From Zygnema cylindricum (taxonomy: Eukaryota; Streptophyta; Zygnematophyceae; Zygnematales; Zygnemataceae), in contig JBBHKE010000589.1 in NCBI GenBank assembly GCA_037447655.1, forward strand, positions 248,001 through 312,000: 64,000 nt of DNA, given 5' to 3'. A program made the translations under genes and the position numbers. Of this stretch, positions 48,536-60,030 are shown in pieces (position 1 is the first letter of the stretch; each line of letters starts with the position of its first letter). The notes under the pieces are model-generated. The model was given only the letters and a program-made list of their open reading frames with translations. It was not told the origin of the DNA and ran no database searches.

Positions 48536-49909
48536 AACGCTACATGAAAACATACCCTAAGTCCTAAGATTAACTATTGGTGATACTAAATTGTCGCACG
48601 CGCATTATTGCAGAGAAGTGTTAACGAAGTTTTTTATCTTGCCCTGTAAGTCAGTTTTGACGCTGCTTGACTCAAAAGTACAATATCGCAAATTCGAGGA
48701 GTAGACAGTTGACGGGCGTTATCGTGACGGACGGTATTATATGTTTCATGTACGGAAGTGTAGCCAAGCGGCCTGATATGTCAGTCGCGGTTTCTATACT
48801 GTACTGTGCCGACCTATTTTGTCACGCGATTAAAAAGATTCATTTGGGGAGGCCGTAAAGCTAATATTTCGATATCTCGCAAGTACAATTGAAATCGGAT
48901 TTTTGTTTCGATCTGGATTGACGTCGTTAGATTGCGTTAGATTTTGTGATGCAAATTGGGGCGGCGACTTCTACACATGAAAGTCAACGTCTAGTTTTTC
49001 CTTTGTTTTTGGCGGCGCGTCAATTTTTTGTAATTCGCGCCTTCAACAGACAGTTGCAATTCGTTCAGCCGAAGCTTAAAATATGTCTACGTGTCATACA
49101 TCCAAAGCGTCGATTTGGATTATCGAGATGCTTGGCGAATTGGGCGTTCCTATTGGTTGTTTAATCTTCAACTGACATGAGTTCGATGGCGTTGGTCAAA
49201 AATAAGGTCTTCCATAAGAGTACAAAACATACAAGGATTCAGTGGCATTTTATACGTGATTTGGTCGTTGCGAAGGAGATCAAATTTTTGTACGTATCTA
49301 CTTTGGAGGAAGCCGCGGATATGATTGCTAAAATGATGGAATTTCGAGGAAGCTGAGGATATGCTTACGAAAGCGGCAGCGTATGACGTTGCAAAGTGGA
49401 ATACCGAAATTGGAATCGATATAATGATTACAAATTTGAGAGTGGAATTGTAACTGTCAGATCTGTAATTGGCCGTTGCGCGGCTGACGCGCGGCCTTTT
49501 AGGCTGGTTTTAGATTGATTGAGTGTTTTGGTTCGAGTCACAAATTTACGTTGTAGATTCTTGGTCTCGTGTAGATTCTGTTTGGCGACGGTCAAGTCAA
49601 GTGAACACGTGTACATTACTTTGGTCACTTTGTTGTTTCGCGTGTAAACGCACTTTATTGGTAACGCGCTTTGTGCGCAACTGCGCATGTTTATGTACGG
49701 TTTCATTTGGTTTGAAGAAGTTACGTTACGTTTGAATACCTTTACAAACTGAAGCGTACAGACTACAGAGAAAGAAAAGTATCTCTTTGTGAATAAAAAT
49801 TCCCATGGAATATGTTGGTTTCCGTGGAATGCACTCTCTCATGTGACATTTTATTTTTGTTTCCGCTTATCTTTTTTGCACTCTGTGTATGATCTACCCG
49901 TTCAGCCGT
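48536..49909. other. Intergenic sequence, no gene recognised
   Basis: Several short open frames but no domain or splice support. Some tandem phrases occur near 49300-49375 (GAGGAAGC..GGATATG). Confidence 0.4.
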
Positions 49910-49971
49910 TAGATTGACATCAAACGAAGGAACCTTGGCAAGGGCGTTTGTCGCCTTGCTGGAAACAGAAA

Positions 49972-50095
49972 ATGGCGTCGCAGCGAGGATTTCCGTCGGA
50001 GGTGACGGCGAAACTCAGGAATTTTAAAAATGTTGTCGTTTACGCACTAGGCCGAAGGTTTCTGTGGGGCATCCTTCTCGGAATAATTGTTACCG
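49972..50095 (+). pseudogene. Orphan duplicate of the macroglobulin first exon
   Basis: It encodes 41 residues with a basic start and a hydrophobic anchor (FLWGILLGIIVT), and ends at the donor G/GTGGGC in phase 1, like exon 1 of the macroglobulin gene (G/GTGGGC at 35715). Homology extends about 60 bases upstream (AACCTTGGCAA..AAAATGGCG) and about 200 bases into the intron (AGAGAATTTTGAA..TTCATGCC). No second set of macroglobulin exons follows within the window, so it is an orphan exon. It might be used as an alternative start of another gene. Confidence 0.7.
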
Positions 50096-50293
50096 GTGGG
50101 CAGGCTCTGCAAAAACCACTGTATATATAACTTTTTTGTTGCTTAACTTCATTTGTCACTCCTACAAGCATTTCCGAACGAGAGGTAATATAACCATGCG
50201 AAGAGAATTTTGAACCACTAAACGACATTTCTTGATAAACAATGTTCATGCCGAGAGCAAACGTGCGTTGAAAACGGAGAGCCGTCCGTTTCG

Positions 50294-50377
50294 ATGTCGC
50301 ACGAAATAATGGGATATGTCGCACGAAATAATGCGATATGTCGCACGAAATAATGCGATATGTCGCACGAAATAATG
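50294..50377 (+). repeat. 22-bp tandem repeat, about four units
   Basis: The unit is ATGTCGCACGAAATAATG plus CGAT. The single-copy counterpart in macroglobulin intron 1 (GTGTCGTACTTAATAACGG, near 35926) shows that the array grew from intron sequence after the exon 1 duplication. Confidence 0.88.
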
Positions 50378-50520
50378 GTGCGGAAGAGCGAAATGCCGCC
50401 GCGCAGTTTTGTTGTTTGGGAGCAAAAGTGGTCGCGAGGCCGTTAGGGTTTGCGAACGCAGGCGCCTCTCTGCTTCCATGGACGCCGGGCCAAACCAAGG
50501 CTCGACCGAGCTTCAAGCAA

Positions 50521-51123
50521 AGAATTTGGACAATCCTAGCCACAGTTATTTCATCCCTGAGTTCCCTTCCGGTATATATAAAGGGAACGTTGGCGACTTA
50601 GGGTACGACCCCATGTGGCTAAGTAAGGGTTTTTTCTGTCGTTTTCCTTTAAAACTTAGCGCCGTACTGCTAAAGTTTCAATCGTACGAGGAAATCGCAA
50701 ATTAGCAGAGTACAATTTGCGTCATCCTCGAACGTAGGATGTAGAAAAATTATAAGATGGAGATAAAAGTCAAACCATGGAAAGCTGACCTTATTTTGAT
50801 TTGGAAACCTTAAAGAACCTGTAGCAGGCGTCACGTGAAATCCAGTTATATGAAAACACATTGCAAGGATGCATCGGTAAACAGTGGATAAACAAATAAA
50901 AGACTGAATATTTATGTGTAAGTTGACAGTAAAAAACAGAGCATGGAGTAGAAAAACAGAAATAATTACCATTGAAGGTAGACATATGATTAGTAAATAT
51001 GAAATGAGAATGAGAAAAGGAAGCCGCTAACGGCCGAAGAAGAGACCTACAAAGGAAAGGTCGAAGCGATAGACAGAAATAAGTGTATTTTTTTAGTGTG
51101 GAAATCTGTGGAGACCAGCATTT
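50521..51123 (+). repeat. Duplicated segment, copy 2 (empty MITE site)
   Basis: Matches 47655-48479 without the MITE, with the empty TA site at 51048-51049. It is itself interrupted on its right by the TTA-flanked element at 51125-52438. Confidence 0.9.
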
Positions 51124-51124
51124 A

Positions 51125-52438
51125 GGGTACGGCCCCATGTAGTTGTAACTTAGCGAACCTACTTTGCATTTTAGCTCGGATCCGGCAAACCCGGATTTTA
51201 GGTGTCTCTGTGTGTTTACTCGAGATTGTTACTTAAGTTTGTGACGATTGTATACATCGACATTACCCGTGACGGCTGTTATCGTGTACAATTTGTCTTT
51301 GCCGCACCGTATTTTTCGAAACTTTTTGAAGCATCGCAAGACACATCCTAATTTTTGAAACGACTAGTAAATTAAAGCCCGTTACACGGGCATGGACCGT
51401 GTCCTGTTTATAACGTCCGGACTATTCAAGTCGTCCGTACGGATATTTGTAGACGCGACCCAAATCAACACAACGATTGACAAAAATAATTTACGACACG
51501 AAATCGTACTTGTTGAAAAGGACGGCTAGCTTTTGAACTGCCACCATACTATAATCGGACGGTCACGAACGAATGAATGACGGGTGAAAACTATTTAGTG
51601 CACGTGGCGGCTTTAAGTTAGTTCATTGACAGGGTCGAACATCCAAGATCTGACGGTGAAGAACGATTGTCGAGGGAGTACTTTGAAAGTTACCCGTTTG
51701 TTGACGTAAGCATAAAGACAAAGCTACCCGTTTGCCTACGTAGGCCGAGGGACAACGCTACCCATTTGCTGACGTGGGTTGAGGGACAAAGTTACTTGTT
51801 CGTTGACGTATGCAGAGGGACACGCCGTTTACGGGTGCAGACGAACAGAAAGTCTGCCTATTTAAAGATTTTCAAACGGACGACCAACGGTTTATAATTT
51901 TTGAAACGATTTGGCATGTCGCATGTCATTGCGTGACATCGTAGACGTACAGCCTTGCATCCGTGGCTGTACGAAATGCCTTTGCGTAAACCTCTCCTGT
52001 CCGGTCGCCATGACTTCGCAAATCTTTCCCCTTCGCAGATTTTTCAACTTTGTGTGAAATGAGACTGCAACCTCGAGAAAAATAAACCGCACAAGGTGCA
52101 TGCGGACAAAAATGAACAGCCCCGTACTCTTTTCAGTTGTCAAAACATTTTGAAAACTTTTCACACGTGGAAATATGTTTTTCTATTCTTGTAATCGGTT
52201 TTACTTAGCTTAAAATACATTGCCAATGTGGTTTATGATAAGTTTGAAGATGACGTGACAGTGGGTCGAAAAAACACAAGACGACAAATTTTCGTACATC
52301 GTAAGTTCGAGAAAGACGCAAATTGTACTTCACAAAATTGCGTTTTCTTCGTACGGTCCCAACTTAGGCAATACGGCGCTAAGTCATAAACGAAAACGAC
52401 AAAGAAAAACCCGAACTTAGCCATATGGGGCCATACCC
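51125..52438. mobile_element. PIF/Harbinger-type element with TTA target duplication
   Basis: Inverted ends GGGTACGGCCCCATGTAG and, at the right, the complement of GGGTATGGCCCCATATGG. TTA flanks both sides (51122-51124 and 52439-52441). Copy 1 of the duplicated segment has one TTA at 48477-48479 and continues without the insert. A 3-bp TWA duplication with G-rich ends is the Harbinger pattern. No transposase frame is present in its 1314 bp, so it is non-autonomous. Confidence 0.78.
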
Positions 52439-52441
52439 TTA

Positions 52442-53440
52442 GTGAAGGTCAGTCAGGGAGAATCTTCAACAAAAAAACAAAAGTAGCATGGCTAAGGGTA
52501 TGGTTAGATCAAGAGGTCTTTGTAATAGTACAAACAGGAAAATTTATGTATTACAGAGGCCTCGGTTACATCACGTAACGTATGAAAAAGTACTTTGGAC
52601 TGTAGTGAAGTGTTCCGTACTACTTTGAAAAGCGGTCCTATGTGCGAAAATGAAATCGGAACTTTGACATGTGATGGTTGTAGACGTAGGTACAACTTTG
52701 TGACGGTTGACGACGACTACGAAATTGGTGACGTTTAGATTTTTGTAATTTTGTGACATGGCAGATGTTTAGGGTTTTGTAACATTGTGACGTCACGCTC
52801 ACTTGTGACAACGTTGATGTCACGAATTCAAGAACTTTCGGCCATGGTCACCCGATTTCGTGTTCTCCACTTGTTTAGCTCTACTTGGCAGAAAAAAAAT
52901 CATAAAGGTAGTCAAAATAATTATTTTTCAAATATCTTTCATTTCATATCAGTTTTGTCGTGCCTCATTCTAAAAAGTGTGAGAGGGAGAGGGGAGAAGC
53001 GACGACAACGCAAAATTCTACTGAGGACCCGTGAAAGAAAGTTGAGGTCCGAGACCCCTGCAAATTTTTTTCCGTACATCCTCGACTTTTTCGTACATGC
53101 GCGTGACGGTCAGGGAAAAAAATACTGGGTGCTCTCCCTCGTCCTAAAATTTTCCCACTTGTGTGGCGCGTGCTTGGACCGTTTTTCATTTGTTGTTTGG
53201 GCGGTACTTTCCCTGAAATCAAGTCGCGAGGTGATTTTTGATGAAGTTTTTTTGACCGGTTGGATTCTCTTCCCCGGGGGTAAAAAAAAGGAAAACGCCA
53301 AAATGTGTTCACATAACGACAAACATGAAGTACATTCAGAGTATCGACTTGACGTCCCTTCACCGCTCGATAACCGATAACTATCCTTAATGGTTTTATC
53401 GCGACAAGTTTCTTACCGATACACAACACTAAGTTATTAG
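52442..53440. other. Tail of duplicated segment, then unassigned sequence
   Basis: The first 55 bases continue the duplicated segment. The rest includes one long open frame (52787-53380, 197 codons) with no recognised domain and no splice context, which is not called as a gene. At about 53414-53431 an ACCGATACACAACACTA end belongs to the family described next. Confidence 0.35.
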
Positions 53441-54249
53441 TAGTGTTGTGTATCGGGTAAAAAATTATCGTTATAAATTCAATATTCGATGCATCAAGTA
53501 TCGAACGGTCGAATGGTTATATATATCGCTCCGAGAGTAATAAAAATTAACGCGATAAATTTCGTAAAAAAGGGGCGCCTGTACAAATTTAGTGCGGTAA
53601 ATCATATGGTACATAGCGTGGCGAATTCAATTAATCATACAGAGAATCTTTTAACCCTCCCCGCCCCAACTGAGCGTGTGCCACTTTTTGACCTTACGTC
53701 ATTTCGATATATCATGACAGAAAAATATTTAATTATCGGTCGATAATATCGCGATATTACTATTGTCCATATTTAGATGTGACATATGGATTTTTTGAAA
53801 ATAGGGTATCAGGTAAAATCATATCGCGATAATTTCGATATTCCATATATTGAATATCCATCAGTCAGGGGCCTCGATATGGTACAAAAAATCGTACGGG
53901 AAATCCAACAGAAAATGTACAAAAAAACATACGACAACCCCCTTACCGCCACTGAAAGCGCGCCAAGGGTGGGGGAGCTTTTGAATTTTATTTTGACCTA
54001 GCGTCCACTTCGATATATCGTGGTAGTAAACATATCAAACTATCAGCTGATAAATCGCATAAATATCACGATATTCGTCTTCTCGATATATCGAAGCGAT
54101 ACATCGATTATCGGGTACCAAAAATTCGGTACATATTGAATATTGCCACGGGGCCCTCGATATCCAACACTACTGTACTGTAGATTTTTGGGTAACCAAA
54201 ATGAGGTACATTTCAAATATCAGCAAGAGGCCTTCGATATACAACACTA
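53441..54249. mobile_element. TAGTGTTGTGTATCGG-ended TIR element, copy 1
   Basis: Begins TAGTGTTGTGTATCGGG and ends CGATATACAACACTA, an inverted pair. The interior is rich in CGATAT and TATCG motifs. A TAnnG end hints at hAT, but no matching 8-bp duplication is seen. The end of another copy lies just left of it in inverted orientation (53414-53431), giving a palindromic junction. Confidence 0.6.
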
Positions 54250-54952
54250 CCAAACGTAATTAGTCCTCTACTCCATTAGGTTTGTTCTCCATTAGGTGGT
54301 CCCAGTAAACATGCTAGGGCGTCTATTTTTAGTATTTACTGGCACGGCATTCTATTATGTCGTGCCACTAATCATTGTTTCTCAATTTTGATTGGCGCGA
54401 CGTAGGTTGTTTTTCAGATTCTTAAAATCTAAAAATATTATTCAAACTAAAAATTTGTACGTAATATTTGTACGAGGGGAGGTAGTTAATGTTTTGTATG
54501 AAAATTTTGCGACCAAATTTTTATTTTGAAATTGAAAATCAAACTTTTGAAACGGAAAGGCAAAAAGGCGCTGCAAACTTTGAAGGTCAGCGGATGTTAG
54601 AAGGAGCGTGCAAGGGTATTTCGGTCGACCTACATACACCGTGGCGGAAGGCACATGGCGTGTACGTCGTGTTCGTTTCTCATCGCCTGTTCGAGGTAAT
54701 TTATTTATTTACTTTTCAAGTATACCAACGGTACGCGACCAGTATGAAGAAACTCTTCTCGCAGAGGAAAGTCTCTTTACACTGGACGATTTGCGAGATT
54801 GCTTCGCGAATCTGAAAAGGTAAAACATCCAACGATCGATGCCTATGCCTATAATATTGGAGCCATCCAGTTAACATGCTTCGTCATGCTTCATTTGACA
54901 AAAAACAAAGTGGTACAAATCTGTACAAAATTGTACGGCATCCAGTAAACAA
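54250..54952. other. Intergenic sequence, no gene recognised
   Basis: An open frame at 54489-54815 has no recognised domain. Nothing else supports a gene. Confidence 0.35.
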
Positions 54953-55290
54953 CCCCACTTTTCCTCTAATGGATGTTTACCCTTAGGGTGAAGTTCCATC
55001 AGGACATGATGTAATTGTACGGCCAACATTATAAAATGCTACAACTTGAACGAAGTTCCATTGCGCCTAGTTTGTAATCCACGTGTTAGCAAAAGAGTGG
55101 TGCCACGTAATTACTCATTCGATACTGAAAACCGTCAATGATTTTCACACCGACCAAACATCTTCATTTGCATACCATGTACATGCGTACCAGGTCATTG
55201 TTCAACACAACTCACGCTTTGTCAAATACCACCTCATTTTTTTAGAGTTCTTGTTTCTACGCGTGACGAATGAGCATTAGTAGAAGTAGT
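54953..55290. repeat. Dispersed repeat, family E, copy 1
   Basis: Starts with the 36-bp hairpin and shares AATTGTACGGCCAAC, TGTAATCCACGTGTTA and GTACCATGTACATGCGTA-like blocks, in order, with 57825-58210. Confidence 0.65.
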
Positions 55291-55471
55291 GTGACGAATG
55301 GGCGTTAGCAAAAAAAACGTGACAAAAGTGCGTTACCAGATTTCGTTTGTATTTTCTGTTGGGTTTCTGAATGCGTTTACCGTGTGCAATTTTTTTTGAT
55401 TTTCGTTGGTTGCCACCTTGACACGTATGCTCATTATCCAACGTGTCGCGGCTCAAAATTTTCTGTAATTT

Positions 55472-55497
55472 GTGATGTACCTCGCGAGGTACATCAC
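55472..55497. repeat. Perfect 26-bp palindrome
   Basis: GTGATGTACCTCG is followed directly by its exact complement, with no loop. It lies close to the start of LTR copy C. Confidence 0.9.
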
Positions 55498-55579
55498 CAA
55501 TTACATAAACTTTTGAAGCGAATGCTTCACTGAAATTCTATGGGCTCCATTGCCCACAGAATTCGTAGATCCAAAAGAA

Positions 55580-56793
55580 GCTAATCTAGATAGTGCCGAC
55601 TCCAAGTTGATATAAACCCAAATGAATGATCCCTTGACAATTAGAACCCCAATATACCTTCACCCCTGTGAAAAGAAGACCTTCTGTGTGCTCAGTTCCA
55701 CCACAAAATGCAAAGCTTCAATATGTGTTTTGGACAATATTCCCCACTTTGACTTTCCCACTGAATAAGTGCCACCCTGGCACGCAAACACTCTTACCGA
55801 CTATACCCTTGTGTAGCTTGGACTCCCCTGAGTCCGCAGCAAAAAGAATCACTGAATTTGCTCACCCGAGCATTAAGTTATAGCTGGTCAAAGATGACCT
55901 TTATAGTTACAGGCTCTCTTAGAGAGAGGTACCTAAATATCACTAATTCTTGGTCTGCCTACTCACGGCTACCTACTACTAAACCCTAGTCCAATAAGAA
56001 CACTATATAGTACAAGAAGGTACAATGGGAGATGTACTTTTTGTACAACCATTGTACGACATGGTCTACAAGGTGACACCTGTCAAATCGAGAGCCATGG
56101 TTCCTCCTCCCATCTTCTGCGGTATCAAATAATGTGATGCCACGTGGCACCGCGTGACGCTATCTCCGAATGCCGCCAAAAGCTCACTGCGCGTGGCGGC
56201 TACAATGCCGGCCGTTCGATCAAAACATATTTTACACGGTTTAGATTCGCGTAGATGCATGAATTGTTCCTCTACGTTAGTCTGGTGTTAATTAGCTGTA
56301 ACGTTAATGTTCATTAATCTTTGAAACCCGTCACGTCTATCGTTTCGTAGCGCCTTAATAGTTAAGGCGCCATATTTGTATATTTCAGAGGTTGCAGGTT
56401 TAAATTTGGTATAGAGCAGCTTTTTCTTATTTGTCAGTCTGTCTGGGAATTCTCTACTTGAACACTTTTAAATTCCTATTGTACTCAAAATATCTCAACG
56501 TTGATTTGGTCTAATGGCTAAAGCTAACTTCAAGTCCTTTAACGACCTGTAGGTACTAGGATCAAATCCTTGTTCCGGTAGTCTCTTTTTGGTACAAACT
56601 AAGTATTAGCCTATTCTCTTTCTCCTTGGACATTATAGACAGCCATGGCTCTAACTCTTTCTCTCCGGTCTTCAGTGACTCCAACAAGTATGGGGACTGG
56701 AGAGTTTGAGCGAGAAGCTGGCTGCCTTTGCTAACTTACTCTATTTATTTTTCCGATATAGACCTAGAAAATACATCAATTTAAAAATTCACA
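55580..56793 (-). mobile_element. Degenerate solo LTR (copy C) with two tRNA-like modules
   Basis: In reverse orientation it follows the Copia LTR: AGACCTAGAAAATAC start, CT/GA blocks around AACAAGTATGGGG, AGCCATGGCTC, then tRNA-like sequences, GTACGACATGG and the AGCAAAAAGAATCACTGA block shared with the U5 side. The left border is uncertain. tRNA-like modules lie at about 56345-56412 (TTAATAGTTAAGGCG with a weak B box) and 56505-56583 (TCTAATGGCTAAAGC with AGGATCAAATCCT). Confidence 0.6.
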
Positions 56794-56929
56794 AAAAAAT
56801 ATTCAACGATTAATGTTAACTCTTAGAATTTTTGAGAATATTGGCAAGATTCTCTGTAATCTTGTTTTCCACATAAAAATAAAATAAGAGGTACAGCATA
56901 GTACGGAGAGGTTCAAATTTCTGTAAGCA

Positions 56930-57775
56930 ACCTCACTTTTTTTCTAATGGAACTTCGCCCTTAGGGTGAACCTCCATCAAACGTTCCCTTTAATCGTACG
57001 GACACGTTTACTGGTAGTAAAATTTGTATCTCTTTGTATCACTTCTTCATGAGGTCGTGCCATCGAGGCACCAGTTGTTGATGTGCTGGATTGGGATTGG
57101 AACCACGTCGGATCTTGTTCAGCCAGCCGAGAATATTAAAACATTCGAAAATCACAAAATCTAAACGGCGTATATTCGGAAGAATACAGATTTAAATATC
57201 TAGCAGCGCTACGCGAAGGTACTATTTGTACGATCTTGTCATTTCGTTGTACCAACCCTTTCGAAACCCTTTTCAAAATGAAAATTTGTACTTTTACTGT
57301 TTGCCATTATGTTTTGTACACAAAGTCCTTTCGACGAAGGGAAAATTTCGTCATAGAGATATCCCGCGGCAAAGATTTTTTCGTTTCTTTCAAATCCGCC
57401 CTCTACAAAGGCACGTGGCCTTTGCCAATTGTGAGGTCGTCATCGCTCGTTCGTCGTGGATGATACGTTTTTGTTTCCAAGTGGACCAATAGACACGTCC
57501 AGTACCTGGCAAGTCTCCTCTCGAGGATAGTTGAGGAGACTCGCCAAAAACAGGATAGAAGGGGCGTTTGCGTTGAAAAATCAAAATCGGATGGTGGAAG
57601 TTTTCGCCAAAAAACTTGGAAAATCTTAACTAATACCCAGTAAACATGTTTTATATATATAAAAAAAAATCGTACGGCCAGGTACGAAAATGAGTTGGAC
57701 CTGTACGAAAATACACTTTTTCAAGTAATGAACCTCACTTTTCGCCTGATGGTAGTGGGTATTGAGGACCGTTTG
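56930..57775. repeat. Dispersed repeat, family D, copy 2
   Basis: Collinear with 33866-34960 without the MITE and tandem duplication found there. It starts at the CTTAGGG hairpin near 56945 and ends near CCTCACTTTTCGCCTGATGG. Confidence 0.6.
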
Positions 57776-57788
57776 CTGATTACGCTAT

Positions 57789-57822
57789 TTATTTCATTAC
57801 GCTAATAGCGATTCACGGTGTA
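57789..57822. mobile_element. MITE right end, truncated
   Basis: TACGCTAATAGCGATTCACGGTGTA less its first bases is a clean right end. No matching left end is found nearby. Confidence 0.6.
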
Positions 57823-57824
57823 CC

Positions 57825-58210
57825 TGATCGAGGTTCACCCTAAGGGTCAAGTTCCATCAGTCGTTTCTGTAATCGTACGGCCAACTCTACGGGTCCGGTT
57901 AATTGATTCGATGTTCCATCACGAAAAGTCTGTAATCCACGTGTTATACATTGAGTGGTACCACGTGAGTTTTGACCGGATATTTAAAATATTTAAAAAA
58001 TCTTCACACCGACAAATTTCACTTCAAATCTTCACTTGCGTACCATGTACCTGCGTACTAAGTCATAATACGACAGAACTTTTGTGCGTTCTTCAAACGA
58101 CAGTCTTTTATGCCAACTCAATTTTTAGGGTTCCTGTTTTTGAACATGACGAAAATCCTTTGCTGGAAATAGTGTGCCGAAAGAAATTGCGCGACGAAGG
58201 ACCATTTCGT
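57825..58210. repeat. Dispersed repeat, family E, copy 2
   Basis: Shares the hairpin, AATCGTACGGCCAAC and GTAATCCACGTGTTA blocks with 54953-55290 in the same order. Confidence 0.6.
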
Positions 58211-58212
58211 GA

Positions 58213-59091
58213 TTACTATTGTTGTGTATCGGTAAGCATTTGCCGATAACCGATATGGACCTTTTTTCGGGTTCCTGATAATCGATATATTAATTCGATA
58301 TATCGTTATCGGCCCTATTGTCGATAAGTAGCCGATAATATCGGGTACTTATCGGCGATAACACCAATAACGATATCTATCGGCAATAAATGTTCGGACA
58401 GTACAGATAAATGTACGGGCGGTAAATAGAAATGTACGACATGCACACTTAGCTGTACGTCTTATTCCCCGGACGCGCAGAAAGTACAGTTGCCGCCATG
58501 ACGTCGGTACGGTTTTGGTACGGTTCCAATGTAAATGATGTACCTTTCACATCCGAGGTCATGGCTTTGTCCCTTTATTCCTTGGGATCCACTGGACACC
58601 TACCACGTGTCAATGTGTCAACTTTTTTGGCGTAAGCTGCCAATAGAGCCACTCCGGGATGCCAGCGCTCACGCTGGCCGTCCGCTCGTACTTTTTCATT
58701 CCAAGTAGCCTGTTAGATTCCGGCGGCGCGCATAATATTATTTTGCGTTCGTTGTACTTTATGTCCGCCGTCTTTTTTCCGTTCCGTGATCAACAGTTTG
58801 TCTGTAAATTCCGTACGTCGCCGCAATTTTTTTTTGTTCATTTAACTGGCCAACGTTTTCTGTGCTGCGTTGCCCGTAATAGTTTTCAGTTAATATTTAC
58901 GAAACAGTATCGTACACGTGGCACGACACGCTATATAATGTAAATAGTATAATACGGTATTTAATAAGGTATTATAGTATGCGTACTATATATTTTTATA
59001 GTTATCGCCGATATGGAATTTGTTGGTCTCGCACCAATATATCGGTACTTCTGACCGTTCGCTATAAGTTTTTTACCGATACACAACACTA
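58213..59091. mobile_element. TAGTGTTGTGTATCGG-ended TIR element, copy 2
   Basis: The left end is TATTGTTGTGTATCGGTA and the right end is TTTTACCGATACACAACACTA. The left interior is a cluster of short TATCGG/CGATA repeats. A frame at 58659-58943 has no recognised domain. Confidence 0.6.
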
Positions 59092-59270
59092 CACCGCCAA
59101 TCGTTATTAGCGTTGTGTACACTATTTGCGTCCCGTTTTTTTTTGAAATTATTCTCTATTAGCGTAGTTCATTCTATTTTTTTCTGTACTCTATTTTGGG
59201 TTAATTTTCAGGTACCGTACAAAACGGAATTTAATCATCATTTAATTAGTGTGGTGTACGGATATTGTTA
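59090..59270. mobile_element. MITE, CACCGCCAATCG subfamily, right end unclear
   Basis: Left end TACACCGCCAATCGTTATTA begins at the last TA of the preceding TIR element, so it inserted exactly at that border. The interior resembles 48186-48402 inverted (GCGTCCCGTTTTTTTT). No clean right end is seen. Confidence 0.55.
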
Positions 59271-60030
59271 GGCCGTACATAATTGTACTTTTTGAAGTAA
59301 AAAGGTACAATTTATTATGTTTAATAGCCGCGAACGCATGAGAATGTGCGGTCTTAGAAGGGGTTCAATCCGAGACCCAAAAAAATACATTCGCACTTAT
59401 TAGACCAACAAACGTATTGTCAAAGTGTGAACGACAAACAAATTCGTTTGTGGAATATCATTTTTTCAGTAAATGAACGGAAATGTCGCGGCGGCGTATA
59501 GCTGTAACCTACATATATACAATTTCAACACCGAGTAGGTTCTTTATAAGCACCTGTACTTACTATTAATGTTATTTTATGGTTATGGTCCATTTAGCGT
59601 AAAAGTTTATTGTATTGAGGTGAAGATGGTCCCATTTAGTCTAAATGTACATTGTAATATGGTGTCGAACATAAAATAAAATAAACGTTTACGTTAATAC
59701 GGGGTTGATATGTCAAAAAATACTAAATTAAAGTTTGAATTTGTATTTTTTAGAATAAAACAACATCATTTGGCGTTGGTGATATTTGGGGATAGGAAAC
59801 GCCAAATGCGGACAATCCATAAAAAAAAAAATGTGTTTTTGGCCAATCACAACCAACGGTTTTTTGGTGGGATATGCACGGCGTTTTTTCGACAAAAAAT
59901 CCATTTTCTTCACCGCGAAGCAGACGAACACACCGCCGCCTACTCCACCCTTCATCCATGGGTCCCGCCCTATCAACCTACAATTTCTTCGTCCAGCCAC
60001 TCTTAACTTTACCGTGAACAACGTTCCATC
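59271..60030. other. Intergenic sequence, no gene recognised
   Basis: Short open frames only. No domain or splice evidence. Confidence 0.35.

Noticed and set aside
52787-53380. 197-codon plus-strand frame
   Set aside because: No domain or splice support, and the composition is like the surrounding non-coding sequence.
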